Assembly: GCF_907164915.1 (NCBI RefSeq)
Contig: NC_061863.1
Coordinates: 46,659,382-46,723,381 of the forward strand
Reading direction: 5' to 3'
DNA length: 64,000 bases
DNA from: Impatiens glandulifera
Lineage: Eukaryota > Streptophyta > Magnoliopsida > Ericales > Balsaminaceae
Positions 21,500 to 34,989 of the stretch are shown piece after piece. The position numbers and the translations under genes were made by a program. The notes under the pieces were generated by a model. It worked only from the letters and a program-made list of their open reading frames with translations. It was not told the origin of the DNA and made no database searches. How positions within the stretch are numbered: position 1 is the first letter of the stretch; every line of letters begins with the position of its first letter.

Positions 21500-23980
21500 A
21501 CATGTTTAATCCGTTGTTCCATTTTTCGAGAAACACAAAAACTTCTAGAGAGATAAAAGCTCTAGAGATTTCTAGCGATTTTTTTGCGACGGATTCTTGA
21601 AATTCTTCTCCAAGAACGTGCACATCATTCTACTCAGCAATAATAACAAATTTCAATCGCATCGCTGGAAAAACAATAAACGTTGTTCGTCGATTGAAAC
21701 ATAATCGGCACGATCAGCACGGTCAACACAAGACAATCGACGACATGAATAACATGATCTCTACGAACGACACGATTCGTGAAGTAAGTGTCGATAACCC
21801 TAAATCTCTCAGAATTGTATCGATAGCTTTTCTGGATGCTTATATATTGGTCACGAGCGTCAGTTAGTTCTCTAGTCTTGGGTGTTCTCGGAAGGTTGTC
21901 TTTCGAAGCGATTTAGTCATTAAATCTTCATGGTTTTTGAATTGCTCTGTTTATGCATTTACTCTATTTTATTATTGTGTTCTGCTCTTCAATAATGGGG
22001 AGAAAGAAAAGTAATAAAGCTAAGAAAGTCAAAAAGTTTGTTATGGAAGGTCTCAAGAAGATTGCTGAAAAATAAATCGAAATGATTATTGAAGAAGTCA
22101 TCCAAAGAAAATAAGACAAAAGCAAAGGAAAATCAAGTGATATGGAAAATTCCGAAGAAAATAATACAGGAAAGTAGGAGAAGAAGATTTATAAAGAAAA
22201 TAATGCAGGAAAGTAAGGAAAGAATGAAGGTACCTGAAAGATTGGTTACAATGAAAGTGTCAATCTGTTTGACCTCAAAAAACCAAATCACCAAGCTCCT
22301 AATACATTCTAAAAAAGGAGAGATTGTTATTAATAAGAAGAAAGTCCAATATATAACAGTTCAACTCAATATTCACTATCTTTAGGACTGAATTTGCTGA
22401 AGAAGAAATAATATGAAGAGATAGTAAATTGGTCAATGGCTATAATGAGGGAGTTAATGAAGGGCCCTAAATTGAACAACTATACTTTCAGGATCAACTC
22501 TAAAGTAAATGAGATATGGAATAAAAATACATGAAAGAAAGCTGAAAACCATGCCTACAAAGGGAACAAATCTTCTCATGGGATGTTAAAACAAAAGTGA
22601 AGATACTTAATTCTCATTTTGAATTTAAACTGTATAATGAAGTAGAAGAAAAGTGCATACAGGAATGAGAAATGTAGTGGTAGGGAATTATATTGGGGAA
22701 AAACAAAATATCATTCTCAATCACCAAAAAAACTTTAATGAAACAGTGGAAGGAAAATGGGCTGGAGAAGATCTGTGCAAATATCCATGATCTCTACTTT
22801 CTTCAAATCAAGAAGTGGTCGAATTTGGATGAAATTATGATAAATGGGCATACATATATTAGATCCAACTTCATGAAGTTGGAAAGATGGTTAGAAGATT
22901 TGATCGTGTTAAGTAAACCTAAGGAAACATCACATATATGGTTCAAACTTTGGAATATCCATGCACACATGTACAAAGTAGAAGCCATTAGTCATTTTGT
23001 AGGGTTATTGGGAAACCATTATACATTGACCCATTAAATGAAGGAGGAGAGCATATATCATTTGCTAGAATTAGCATAGAGGTGAATCCTCATAGCACAT
23101 TGCCAAATAATATGACAATGGTCGATAGAAAAGAAAATTTACTGTTATGGAAATCACTTATGAGTGTAGACCAAACAGGTGTGTATTCTGCAATACTTTC
23201 CAACATGCCAACACGAAATGTGCTAAAGCTATGGAAGAAGAGAAGAAGATATTGAAAGGTTAAGAAGCAAAAAAATCAGGAAAAGAAAACAAAGGAGTCT
23301 AAAAGCAAAGAGCAAATTGTGGAGGAAGAGAAAGAAGCGGAAACCAATGAAGACTCTAAAAATGAAGAAAACAATAAAATTGAAGGAAATGTGCTAAGGG
23401 GGTTTCTATTGAAGAAGAGAATAAAGATAACGATGAAACATTGAACGAAGAAGATGAAGGAAATTGATTTTCAAACAAGTCAAGCTGTAATAAAATAAAT
23501 TAGAGAGAAATATACTTAGAATAATCAAGCTAAAGTAGGGGTTACCAAGGCTGTTGTAGAGGATACCATAGCTAAAGCTGAAGAAAGCAAAGACAAGAAT
23601 CCTGAAATCTTGAAAAAGAATATTTTCTATTAGATTAGCACGGGTTTGTTCAAAGAAAGATTACACAATGAGAATAATTCAATCTCTTTTCATCGCAAGA
23701 GGAATGGGCATGAGAAAGGAAGGGGAAGAAGGCCACATGACGCAGTAAGCTTATATGGAAATAAACACCCTGATTGGGATAATTAGGAGCTAGTATTAAT
23801 TGTAATCTTTTAGTTTATAATCTTTGTTGTAAGGTTGTGTGAATCTTACTAATCAGTTACTTTAGGGTATGTTGATTGTCATCCTTTAATCATAAATAAA
23901 GTCTGTTTAGCTATGATTTTTGACCCTCACACTTTTCAGATTTTTAATGAAATGATATTAACCGTTTTCTTCAAAAAAAA
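21500..23980 (+). mobile_element. L1-type LINE remnant lacking ORF2
   Basis: The stretch holds a leader, ORF1 coding remnants (separate entry) and a typical plant L1 3' end: GAAATGATATTAACCG, then TTTTCTTC and an A-run ending at 23980. No reverse transcriptase or endonuclease is seen: only about 0.5 kb separates the ORF1 tail from the A-run, so ORF2 has been deleted. The 5' limit is approximate and no target duplication was confirmed. Confidence 0.65.
21995..23470 (+). pseudogene. LINE ORF1 remnant with DUF4283 region and CCHC zinc knuckle
   Basis: At 21995 a Lys-rich start is visible (MGRKKSNKAKKVKKF). At 22693-23037 is a DUF4283-like stretch (ISFSITKKTLMKQWKENGL, RSNFMKLERWLEDLI, ETSHIWFKLWNIHAHMYKVE). 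A frame change leads to FARISIEVNPHSTLPNNM (about 23060-23115). At 23145-23215 is ITYECRPNRCVFC, NTFQHANTKC, a CX2CX4HX4C zinc knuckle. An acidic/Lys-rich tail follows to about 23470. ORF1 proteins of plant L1 elements bind RNA. Several stops and shifts break the frame. Confidence 0.7.
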
Positions 23981-25303
23981 ACCTTATCATAATGCAACAT
24001 TTTTTTATTCATATATCATCTGTAAAAATCTCATTGTGAATATTGCTCAATCCAAAAAATGAGATATTGAATTAAATCTTTGACTCTCAAAACTTCTTCC
24101 GACAAAAATCTTATGAAATAATTTTAGCAAACAAACTGTAATAATGTCCACGTGAAAATTATTATAAACTTATCATTATATATCGTCTGAACACTTAATT
24201 ATGTTTTACTATAAACAAAACTCTATTATGGGAAGAAGTCCCTCTAATGTTTAATATACTTTTATATATAATTCGACTAGCGAACTCACACCGACAATCA
24301 AACGTGTTATTCACTGTGTCATTTTACAAAGCAATTGAAGCTTGAAGATACGTCGCAACTAAAATTTTGACACTATAATATCATCCCAAAACTGATCGAA
24401 AATTCATCTCCTACGATGAATCTAGACTACTCGCGAAACATTTTTCACATAAAATAAAATCTCCAACAAATGTTCCGACGCACTAAATGATTAGACATTT
24501 TGCTCAACCAACTAAACTAATCTTATATTTGTTATAATTTATCATTAATATTCAAAGACAATCAGACTTCGATGCAAATTAAAATATATATATATATATA
24601 TATACTTATTTACTAATTAAAAATATATTTATAACTCTTTAAATACCAAAATAATATTTTCTAATAATAGTTACAATATTATTACAATTCATTTTTTAAA
24701 GTAATAAATTTTAGATCAAAAATTGTATGCATGTATTGATATATTATTAAGATTAAATTTCCTTAAACGATTTTATTTGTAATATTTTTAAATATATTTT
24801 TATAAATTTTTAGGTAATATTAGTTCAAGATATAAAATATGAATAATTGTTATTTTCTCTTTTAAATTTTGTATGAATTTTTAAAATTCTCCTTAAAATA
24901 TATGATTTATTTTTGTTAGAACAAATAAGTTTCTGAATATTTTATTCTTTTGTTTTTTAATATTTGTTTATTTATTTAATAAAAAAATAAATTTATTTTT
25001 TATTCAATATTAATATTCAAAAATAATAATATAATTGGTTTTATTAACAATCATAACTTAAATTAAAATTATAAATCATTTTAATTATAATAAATATTTT
25101 TTAAATAATAATTTAACTATTTAATTATTTAAACCACCTACTCTTTACTCAATTATTGAAAGTAATAGAGTGAATTAAAAATATAACTTCTTTTTTAATA
25201 AATTTGAAATTTATTTAATTATAATTATTATGTAATTTATTCAAAATTTTTGTTTAACTGAATTAAAAAAAAATTTAAATTTTCTTCCTATTATACCCTT
25301 CTC

Positions 25304-25423
<120 letters not shown>

Positions 25424-25589
25424 CTTTATTTAAATAAATATTAAAAAACTATTCATATATTAATTATAACTTTTATTAATGAAGAAATAAAATTTTAAAT
25501 GAAGACTAATTTTATAAATCACTTATATTAGATAATATAGTTTTATTTATATTATAAATTTATTTTTATTTAATATAATTAATATATTT

Positions 25590-26575
25590 TTTTAAAGAAA
25601 TAATTTAATTTTTAGAATATTTATTTAAAAGAATGGTATAAAGTTGGTTTATATAAAAAAAATTGAATAAATTTCTTTATAAATATTTAATTTAGATGAG
25701 ATATATTTATAAATTAATTAATATTTTTTATTTAAATATATTTAACTTTATTTTTTAGTATAATTATTTATTTATTTGAATTATTTAAAATTTAAATGGT
25801 ATATTAGATAATATAGTAGGTTATATTTTTATTTTTATTGTGAATTTATTTTTATTTAATAGAATGAATATAATTTTTTTATATGAAATAATTTTTTAAT
25901 TTAATTTATATGAAAATAAATTTTGTAATGTGATAAAATAAATATTAGATATATATTAATTTTTATTAATATAAAATAATATATTTAAATAGTGGGTAAT
26001 TTTTATATTTTAATTAATAAAATAATCGGATTAGATCGATAATTTGTTTATTGAATTTTAGAATAAAAATTAGGTTTATCTCAATAATCAAACGGAGACT
26101 CAACTTTTACAATTTTATATTAGCTAATATTATTATCATAATTATAAATTGGTATAATATTTAATTTAGATTAGTTATATTTATAAATTAATTATCATTA
26201 TATATTTAAATATATTAATTTTATTTTCTAATATAATTATTTATTTATTTGAATTATTTAAAATTTATAACATGGTATATTATATTTGGATTTATATTAT
26301 TTTTTATTTTTTATTTAAGGTAATTAATAAAAATATTTAAAATAAAATAATTTTAGAATTCAATTTATATTAAAAAAGTTAAAATTAAAATTAAAATAAA
26401 TATTATATATATTAAAATGAATTTGTATTAATATAAAATAAATATATTTAAGTAGAGTGTAATCTGAATATTTATATGGATAAAATGATTGATTATACAT
26501 GTGATGTCATAGATTTTGGGATAAAAATTAGATAAAATCTCAATATCCATTTTATCAAACAAGCCTTAAGAGTGA
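25590..26575. repeat. Two adjacent copies of an AT-rich ~500-bp repeat
   Basis: Copies at about 25620-26090 and 26110-26570 share, in order, TAATTTAGATGAGATATATT or variants, TATTTGAATTATTTAAAAT, TATATTAGATAATATAG, TTTATTTTTATTTAATA, and a terminal TTTAGGATAAAAATTAG...ATCTCAATA...ATCAAAC. A third copy sits at 27330-27935. The GTTTGAT/ATCAAAC ends suggest a non-autonomous DNA element. Confidence 0.6.
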
Positions 26576-27004
26576 TTGAGTGGATTCAATTAATTCTAAG
26601 TAATCTAAGTAAGGATTGGAAGAGGCGGTTCAGAGCGGAGAATATATTTATCATCATCGTTTCATTTTTATTTTGATTATTTTTTTAATAACATCCCCGT
26701 CCATTAGATTTTGTTCGGTTTCGGAGAATCCCCTCAAGACACCGTTAATAAAATATATATTTTTAAATAAAAATTATACAATAATATTATAAAAAAAAAT
26801 AAAGATACTACTTATAATAAATAAATAAATATATTGGTTACTTAATATATTTAATTATGTTTATAATTTTCGGAGCAGAATCGGGTTGAGTTCGGGGCGG
26901 ATCGGGACGGGGACACAAATATCATTCTTGCTCTATTCCTGTTCAATTTAAAAAAAAAAACCGTTCCAAACAAGACAATTCGGTCCAATTTTCACGTAAC
27001 GATT

Positions 27005-28225
27005 TCAAATTGTAATCCTTACTTCTAAGTTAGTCTCTACAAAATTTGTGAAGCTATTAGAATTTATTAGAAATAATATCAAAGAATATGTATTTCAGTT
27101 TAGTAAAATTTAGATTTTAATATAACTTTATGAATTGTATATTTCAACTAATATTGTACAAATTGTCTTAAATAGTTTTTTTTTAATGTTTAGATCATTT
27201 ATTGGTGAACTAAAAATTAGTTGGAGTTATTTGTAAAACTTATAAAAAAAAAAGACCATAGGCATGACTTAGATCATACAATTTTTAAAATTTATTTTAA
27301 TCATTTGATTTGATAGACTAACTTAGAGCTTGTTTGATTTTTTTTTGTTTTTTTTAGATAAAGTCTGGTATAATATTTAATTTAAATGAGATATATTTAT
27401 AAATTAATTAATATTTTTTATTTAAATATATTTAACTTTATTTTATAGAATAATTATTTATTTAAATTATTTAAATTTTATATTAGATAATATATTAAGT
27501 TATACTTTTATTTTTATTTTTATTTTTATTTTGAATTTATTTTTATTTAATATAATTTTTTTAAATGAAATAAGTTATTAATTTATTTTATATGAAAATA
27601 ATTTTTATAACGTAATCAAATAAATATAAGAGATAAGGTATATTTATAAATTAATTAATATTTGTTAGACAAATATATTAATTTTAATTTTTTTAATATA
27701 ATTATTTATTTATTTGAATTATTTAAAATTTAAATATTATATTAAATAATATAGTGGGTTAAGTTGAATTTACATTGAGTTTTAATTTTTATTTAAAGTA
27801 ATTAATAAAAATAATATTAAATTTAATTAGAAGGTAATTTTAGTATTTAAATGATAAAATTATTTAATTTGATGGTTCATAAGATGTTTGGGTTTTAGGA
27901 TAAAAACTGAGTTTTATCCCAAAAACTCTATCATCGTTGCAAACTGATATGAATTGAAATGGTAAGAAAAATTGTCAAATATTAGATAATTCATTGGTTT
28001 ATCAGACATGTTCATATTCTTTTGCTTATTATGAACTCATATAATAGGATTGGAAACTTGTAAATAGGTCAAAACTATTTGGTCAACTATTTGAGATATA
28101 CTTCACAGAATATTGTGAATTGAATATTAATCTAATTGAATGAATTTCGAATATTTTAGATAGTTAAATATTATCTACCAGTACATTATAATATCAAAAA
28201 TTACGTATTTAATTTATTTACAAAA
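27005..28225. repeat. Direct-repeat block A (copy of 29690-30480) split by an insert
   Basis: 27005-27320 matches 29690-30145 (for example AATAATATCAAAGA, TTGTATATTTCAA, ATCATTTATTGGTGA, GATAGACTAACTTAG). 27940-28225 matches 30150-30480 (for example ATAGGTCAAAA, TATTGTGAATT). The match is interrupted by about 610 bp at 27325-27940, which is the third copy of the AT-rich repeat at 25590-26575. Confidence 0.65.
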
Positions 28226-28271
28226 ATATTAACTCACCATAATTAAACAACATAAAATATATAACTTATCT

Positions 28272-28344
<73 letters not shown>

Positions 28345-28639
28345 AATAATAATTTCTAGAAATTTAATATTTATATATATAATGTTTTTTATAAATAAAA
28401 AAATTCATATTAATTTTTATAAATACATATTAATGAATAGACAATTTATATATCCTATCTTTTAACTATTTTTTATAAGGTAAAATATGGTACAAGTATA
28501 AAATAATTTATAAACATTTAATAATATATATATATATATATAATTATTAACTGAACAAAAAATATATATATATATATATATATATATTATTATATTATTA
28601 TATAATATAAGATAATATATTGAGAAATAAATGAAAAGA

Positions 28640-29560
28640 TAGAATATTATATAATGTTTGTTATTATATATAAGTAATATTAGTATATATTTTATATATT
28701 AATAAATATATTATTAAAATTAATAATTTATATATTTTTTTAATTTGAGAAAGATTTTCATAAAATATATTATTCATCTTTATTATATATATATATATAC
28801 ATATATAATTATATATATTATTAAAATTATATTTTACCTTAACTTCTATAATTTATCTTATATTATTCATGTACCGTAAATATATATATATTTATTAAGT
28901 AATATTATAATAAATTATAAATTTTGTTTTTATATTATATGTATTTTTATTATTATGAAATTAGTAAAATATTATAATATTTGTAGTTATTAGTTGTTTT
29001 GTATCACATTATATAAACAATTTAAAATAGTATATTTGTTATGATTTTATTGTGAATAAATTTTATTTTATTTGTTAATATAGATTTATTTATCTAGAGA
29101 TAAAAATTATATTGTTTATTTTATTTAATATAATATAATTTATTTATATTAAAATTAAAATTAAAAATAAATTAAATTTATCTATCATTTTAATAAATTG
29201 AATTAAGAAAAAGAAAATAAGAAAAAAAATATAAATATATAAATAGAAAATTTTAATTGTAAACTTATTTATTATATATATAAATGTGTAAAAATATATT
29301 ATTACAAAAAGTTACTTATTTTATAACTATCCAAAATAATATTTTATTTTCATTATATATTTTATTTTATTTATATTAACACAAAAAATAAACAAGTAAT
29401 AAGAATTATATTTTTAATTTTACCAACATATTTAAAGTTTTTATAATTTATTTATTTATCTAATATATAAAATTTTAAAATTAATAAGATATCTATGTAT
29501 TTCAAACTCATTTATTAGTTTATAAATCAAATAAATTATATAATGTTATATTAAAAATAA
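28640..29560. repeat. Left arm of a large diverged inverted repeat
   Basis: Segments read as the reverse complement of 33270-34690. ATGTTTGTTATTATATATAA (28657 on) pairs with 34650-34670. ATATATAAATAGAAAATTTT (about 29235) pairs with about 34060. TTTTAATTTTACCAACATAT (29412 on) pairs with about 33285-33310 and 33800. The arms are diverged, with small gaps. Confidence 0.6.
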
Positions 29561-29689
29561 TATAAAAAACTTTAAATACCTTATTAGTCTACAAGTGTTC
29601 ATTGTTTGAATCTTTATAAATGTTTATTTATTAAAAAACAAAAACTATAGAAGTAATATTGACATTGTTGTCTTTTAGTTTCAGATTTG

Positions 29690-30480
29690 TGTGATTTTAG
29701 TTGGAAATTTCATTACTTCTAAGTTGTATCTTGAAGTTCGTGATTCTATTAGAATCATAGAAATAATATCAAAGATTAACTATTTCAGTTTTGTAAGAAT
29801 TTAATTTTAATATAAACTTTTGAGTTGTATATTTCAATATAAATTTTGTAAAAATGCTCTTAAATGATTTTTTTTTTTCATGTTTAAATCATTTATTGGT
29901 GAGCCAATTGAAATAAAAATTAATTTGAGTTATTTGTAAAAACATTAAAAAAAAAACATAATTTATGCCAACTTTGATAATAGTTTTTGATTGGTTATAA
30001 TTCCAATTTTATCTGATAATTTGAAATTACTTAAATCACACAAATTTTTATAAATCTTGTCTAATTTAAACTCTAAATATGACTATTAAAGAATATATAA
30101 ATAACTAAAATTATTTTAATCATTTGATAGACTAACTTAGATAACAGGTTATATGAACTTGATATAAATTCAAATGGTATGAAAATAGGTTACTTATTAT
30201 ATAATTCATTGTTTTACAAGTTGATTTTTGCTTGATTTGAACTCTAGATAGGAATTTGAATCTCATAGAATTGGATTGCAAACTTGAAAATAGGTCAAAA
30301 TTATTTAGTCAAAGGTTTGACCTTCTATTGTGAATTAAATATTAATCCTATTGAGCTAAATTTTGGATATTAAATAGTTAACACATTATATTAAAAATGT
30401 TTGACATAAATTTTTCTTGTTCCTAGTCTAAGTTATAACATCAAAAGCAACACATTCAACTTGATTTATTTTAAAAAACT
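29690..30480. repeat. Direct-repeat block B, the copy without the insert
   Basis: See the block at 27005-28225. This copy runs through without the 610-bp element and so shows the empty site. Confidence 0.65.
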
Positions 30481-31405
30481 ATAAAAATATTCAGTTTTGA
30501 TATTTTGTAGAATCAATTTAAAATAAATTGTGAACTAAATTTAAATTTAATTGATCTGAAAATTAAATAATACATTTGTCTACAACTTTATCTCTAATAA
30601 AAGTTTTGTTTTGAATATCTACATATATGTTTGATAAGCTAAAAAATAACTAAAAATGGTTGAAAAAGAAAAAAATAAAAAAATAAAAAAATATGTGATA
30701 TTTTTTAAGACATATTTTTCCTATTATTTTGTGACTTGGTGTGTAAATAACTATTTAAGGAATCCAAATATTCTCCTTAACGAGATCTCGAAAAATGAAA
30801 CTAATTCGTTTTGAACTTTACAATAATGAAGAAGTTCGATTAGGATGTTCAGAGACTAGATGACCTAATGCAAAAGTTTGATATATTATAAGTTTATAAA
30901 TATTATTTTGTAAAATAAAGTTATTTTAATTTATATTACACAATTTATCATTTATTAAAATTTTAATTTTAGACCTAATGATAATATAAATAATTTTTTA
31001 TAACAGTAAAACAGTTTATGTAATTTTTATCCTTAGGTCAAAGCCCATTAAACCTTTTATTCGTAGGTAGAAGGCCTGATTTGTGTCTGGGCTTTTATTA
31101 CTTTTAGTCAACCAAAAAAAAATAGATGTAATGAATCTTCGAAGCCTTCTGTAACATTTTTCGGGTCTCTCAGATTTTATTCTAGTAAGTTTTATTTTGA
31201 AAGAAAAAATATCTCAAATTCAGTATGCCTCAAGATAATAAACATTTTCCATGAAAGTTAAAGAAAAATTAATGAATAATAAATAATTCCGCAACAACTG
31301 TTATTGTATATTAAAAAAAATCTATAAAGTCAAAAAATGAAATAAATATAATATTATCATCAAAACAAACTTAAGAAAATAAATCTCAATAAAGAGTTAG
31401 ATATG

Positions 31406-31454
<49 letters not shown>

Positions 31455-32969
31455 CGCTAAAGAAAACGCAAAATGTATGTCGCAAGAATATAAAACCGTG
31501 GTAGGAGTGGATGGATGTGCCGAATATATAGTAATTGATTTATTTTTCAATTAAATAAAAAAAATTGTGAAATAGAGATTTTCGTGTTAAGGCTCATGGA
31601 ACGACACGAGTCATTTTTGTCGGGTATGGTATTCGTGTTTACAATTCTTTTTGTATGTTGTATCGACACTATATAAAATATTTTTTTTTTTTATTTTTCA
31701 AAATTTGTTACTTTTTTTCTTCTTCTTATTTTTAAATACATTTCCAATTATAGCCCAAGATCTAATTAATTTGAATTTTTTTATTTGTTTTCTATATATA
31801 ATATAATTATAAATATAGATCTAAACCAAATGTCTTTCCTTTTATACCAATTGTGCTATTATCGATGTCATGTCAAAATATAAAAACAATTATACGACCC
31901 TATATCTCATAATGTGTCAATAACTGTATCATTGACTTTTGTCATACAATGTCTCATTCTTAGACGCGTTCAAGATTTAAGTCGCAACAGAAGCTCCAAT
32001 TTTTTTATATAGATAGATATATGTATTTAAAATTGAAATATTAAGAAATATATACTTATTAAAAGTAGATGACTATAAGACTTATTTAGATGGGTTATTT
32101 AAATAAAATTTAAATCACTTATTATAAAAATCAATCAAATTAATTAATTTATGAAAATAAGGATCTAGATACAAATCTAGCATATCTTAATGCACAGAGT
32201 AAGTAAAAATATTAAATATACATATATATATTTAATAAAAATTTCTTATTTTGGACTAAATTTCTTAACTACCAGATACTTCGAAACAATTACAATATTA
32301 TTTTAGTGGAACATCTTTCAATGTAGATAATATTATAACCATTATCCAAGCCTCATCGGAACTACATACTTATCTAAAAGTCTATATATTGTTATCTAAT
32401 TATTTTTGAAATAACACCTATATATGCGTCGTGTCGTCAATCTACAGAACAGACATTGCATGCATTATACTTATTAAAATATTTTATTGTATTTTTGTTA
32501 ATAGATGTGGATGACTCTTCCCTCACCGATTGACCAGGTTTATTCATTTTTTAATGTAGTCGGTATCCTTACTTTTTGACACGAATCATTCTCTAATTAA
32601 ATTGTATAGATAATAAAAAAAATATATTATAAGTGCTTGTTCTTATTATCGAATCATTCTTTATTTCGTGTACCTTAGTAAAAAGTAACACAGTAAAATA
32701 AATTGTACATAAAATTTGTAACAGATAAGTCACTTTCTTTTTTTATTATGTAAAAGTTAAATTGATAAATAAATTGTTGATATTTATTTAGTGAATTAGA
32801 AATATTTATATTTATAATATTTTAAGTGAATATTACTCCAAATTCTTTTATTAAATTTGAAAGTTATAATAATAAATGCTTAGATTTTGTTTTTTAAAAA
32901 TATCCTTTAAGTGAGCTAAACAAGCTCATAAGTCATAAGGCTAATTTATTTAATATTTATTGTATATTG

Positions 32970-33965
32970 TAATAATAATAGTAACACTTTTATTTTTTAT
33001 TTTTGTAAAGTTTATTAAAAAAACTATTTTTTTATATATATTTAATTAGTATGAATGTGTATATAAATTATAAAATTTATTAGTAACAATAACTGATATA
33101 TATACGGCTCATGCGTTAACATGAGTTTTAATTACAAATATTATTATATTTATTTTAAAAAATAAAAATTTATGAAAAAATTTTAAAAAAATAAATATAA
33201 AATAGATATTCAAATATAAACTAAGTGATTTGAATAATAAAAAAAATCAAATTTTATATTTAATATGCATAAATTATAAACCAACTTTAAATATGTTGGT
33301 AAAATTAAAAATCCAATTCTTACTACTTGTTTATTTGTTGTTTTAATATAAATAAAATATATTATATAATAAAAATAAAATATTTTAGATAATTTATTTT
33401 ATATTTGTAATTATAAAATTAATTACTTGTTTATTTGTTGTTTTAATATAAATAAAATATATTATTGTACATTATAATAATAATAGTAACATTTTTTTTT
33501 GTAAAGTTTATTAAAAAAACTCATTTTTTATATATATTTAATTAGTATGAATGTGTATATAAATTATAAAATTTATTGGTAACATTTACTTATATATATA
33601 CGGCTCATGCGTTAACTTGAGTTTTAATTACAAATATTAAAATATTATATTATATTTATTTTAAAAAACACAGATGTATGAAATAATTTAAAAATTAAAT
33701 AAATAATAGATATACAAATATAAACTAAGTGATTTGAATAAAAAAAAGTCAAATTTTATATTTAATATGCATAAATTATAAACAAACTTTAAATATGTTG
33801 ATAAAATTAAAAATCTAATTATTATTACTTGTTTATTTGTTGTTCGTATGTGGATCTTCTTTAGTCATAAAACTTCTTCCGATAGATCAACGAATAGGTG
33901 GAAGGTTCATTTTAATATAAATAAAATATATTATATAATAAAAATAAAATATTTTAGATAATTAA
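32970..33965. repeat. Tandem duplication of ~490 bp; second copy carries a small insert
   Basis: Copy 1 (about 32970-33465) and copy 2 (about 33466-33965) share TTAGTATGAATGTGTATAT, ACGGCTCATGCGTTAAC, AACTAAGTGATTTGAATAA and ACTTGTTTATTTGTTGTT. Copy 2 has about 65 extra bases at 33845-33910 (starting CGTATGTGGATC, ending GGAAGGTTC), GC-richer than its surroundings. Confidence 0.75.
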
Positions 33966-34700
33966 TTTTATAGTTTGTTATAGAATATGTAATCTTTGTA
34001 TTGATGTTTATTTACACATTTATATATAAAATAAATAAGTTTACATTTATTCATAAACTAAAATTTTCTATTTATATATTTTTACATTTTTTTAATACAA
34101 GTACTGATAGATAAATTTAATTCATACTTATTTTTAATTTTCATATAATTAAACTATATTATATAATTAAAATAAACAACTATTACAATTTATTTTTAGA
34201 TAAATAAATTTATATTAAAAAATAAAATAAAAGTATTAATAAATATAATTTTTTAAGTTCTCATAATATAATGGGATAATAAAAAAATATCATTTTTAAT
34301 ATTATGTTATACAAATTAACTACAATTAACTAAAAATTATTATAATATATACTTATTTATTTAATTTACTAATTTCATAAAAAAAAACATATAATATAAA
34401 AACAAAATTTATAACTTATTATAATATCATTAATTAAAATAAAAATGTCTACTTTTTTTAATATTAATAGATGATAAATTATAGAAATGAAGGTAAAAAA
34501 TATTTTCAATAATATATATTAATATATATAAATATATTTAAAATAAAAAAATATATTATATGAATATCTATCTCAAATTTAAAATAAATTACAAATTATT
34601 AATTTTAATAAAATATTTATTAAATATATAAAACATATACATATATTAGTTATATATAATAACAAACGTTATGTAATATTATTGCTCAATGTATAATTTT
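33680..34700. repeat. Right arm of the large diverged inverted repeat
   Basis: Partner of 28640-29560; the arms enclose about 4.1 kb. Outer parts match best (for example TTATTAATTTTAATAAAATA near 34595 against 28710-28730). Confidence 0.6.
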
Positions 34701-34989
34701 ATATAGTAGAAATAATTGAAAAAAGGAAAATAGTATATAAAAGTTTTGTTTATAATATATATATTTTTAATTATATGTTATTGAAGTGTTTATATATAAA
34801 AAGTGTAATCACGAAAATCTATATTATTTTAAATTATTTATAAAAAAATGTTTTGACCCGTACTTAATTTTTATGATCAAATTTATAGATTTAAAATAAT
34901 TAATTTATAATTTGATTAAAGAAATATGTTATTAAAATTAATTTAAAAGAATATTTATTTGATAAAAGTTTTTTAATTAATTATTAATT

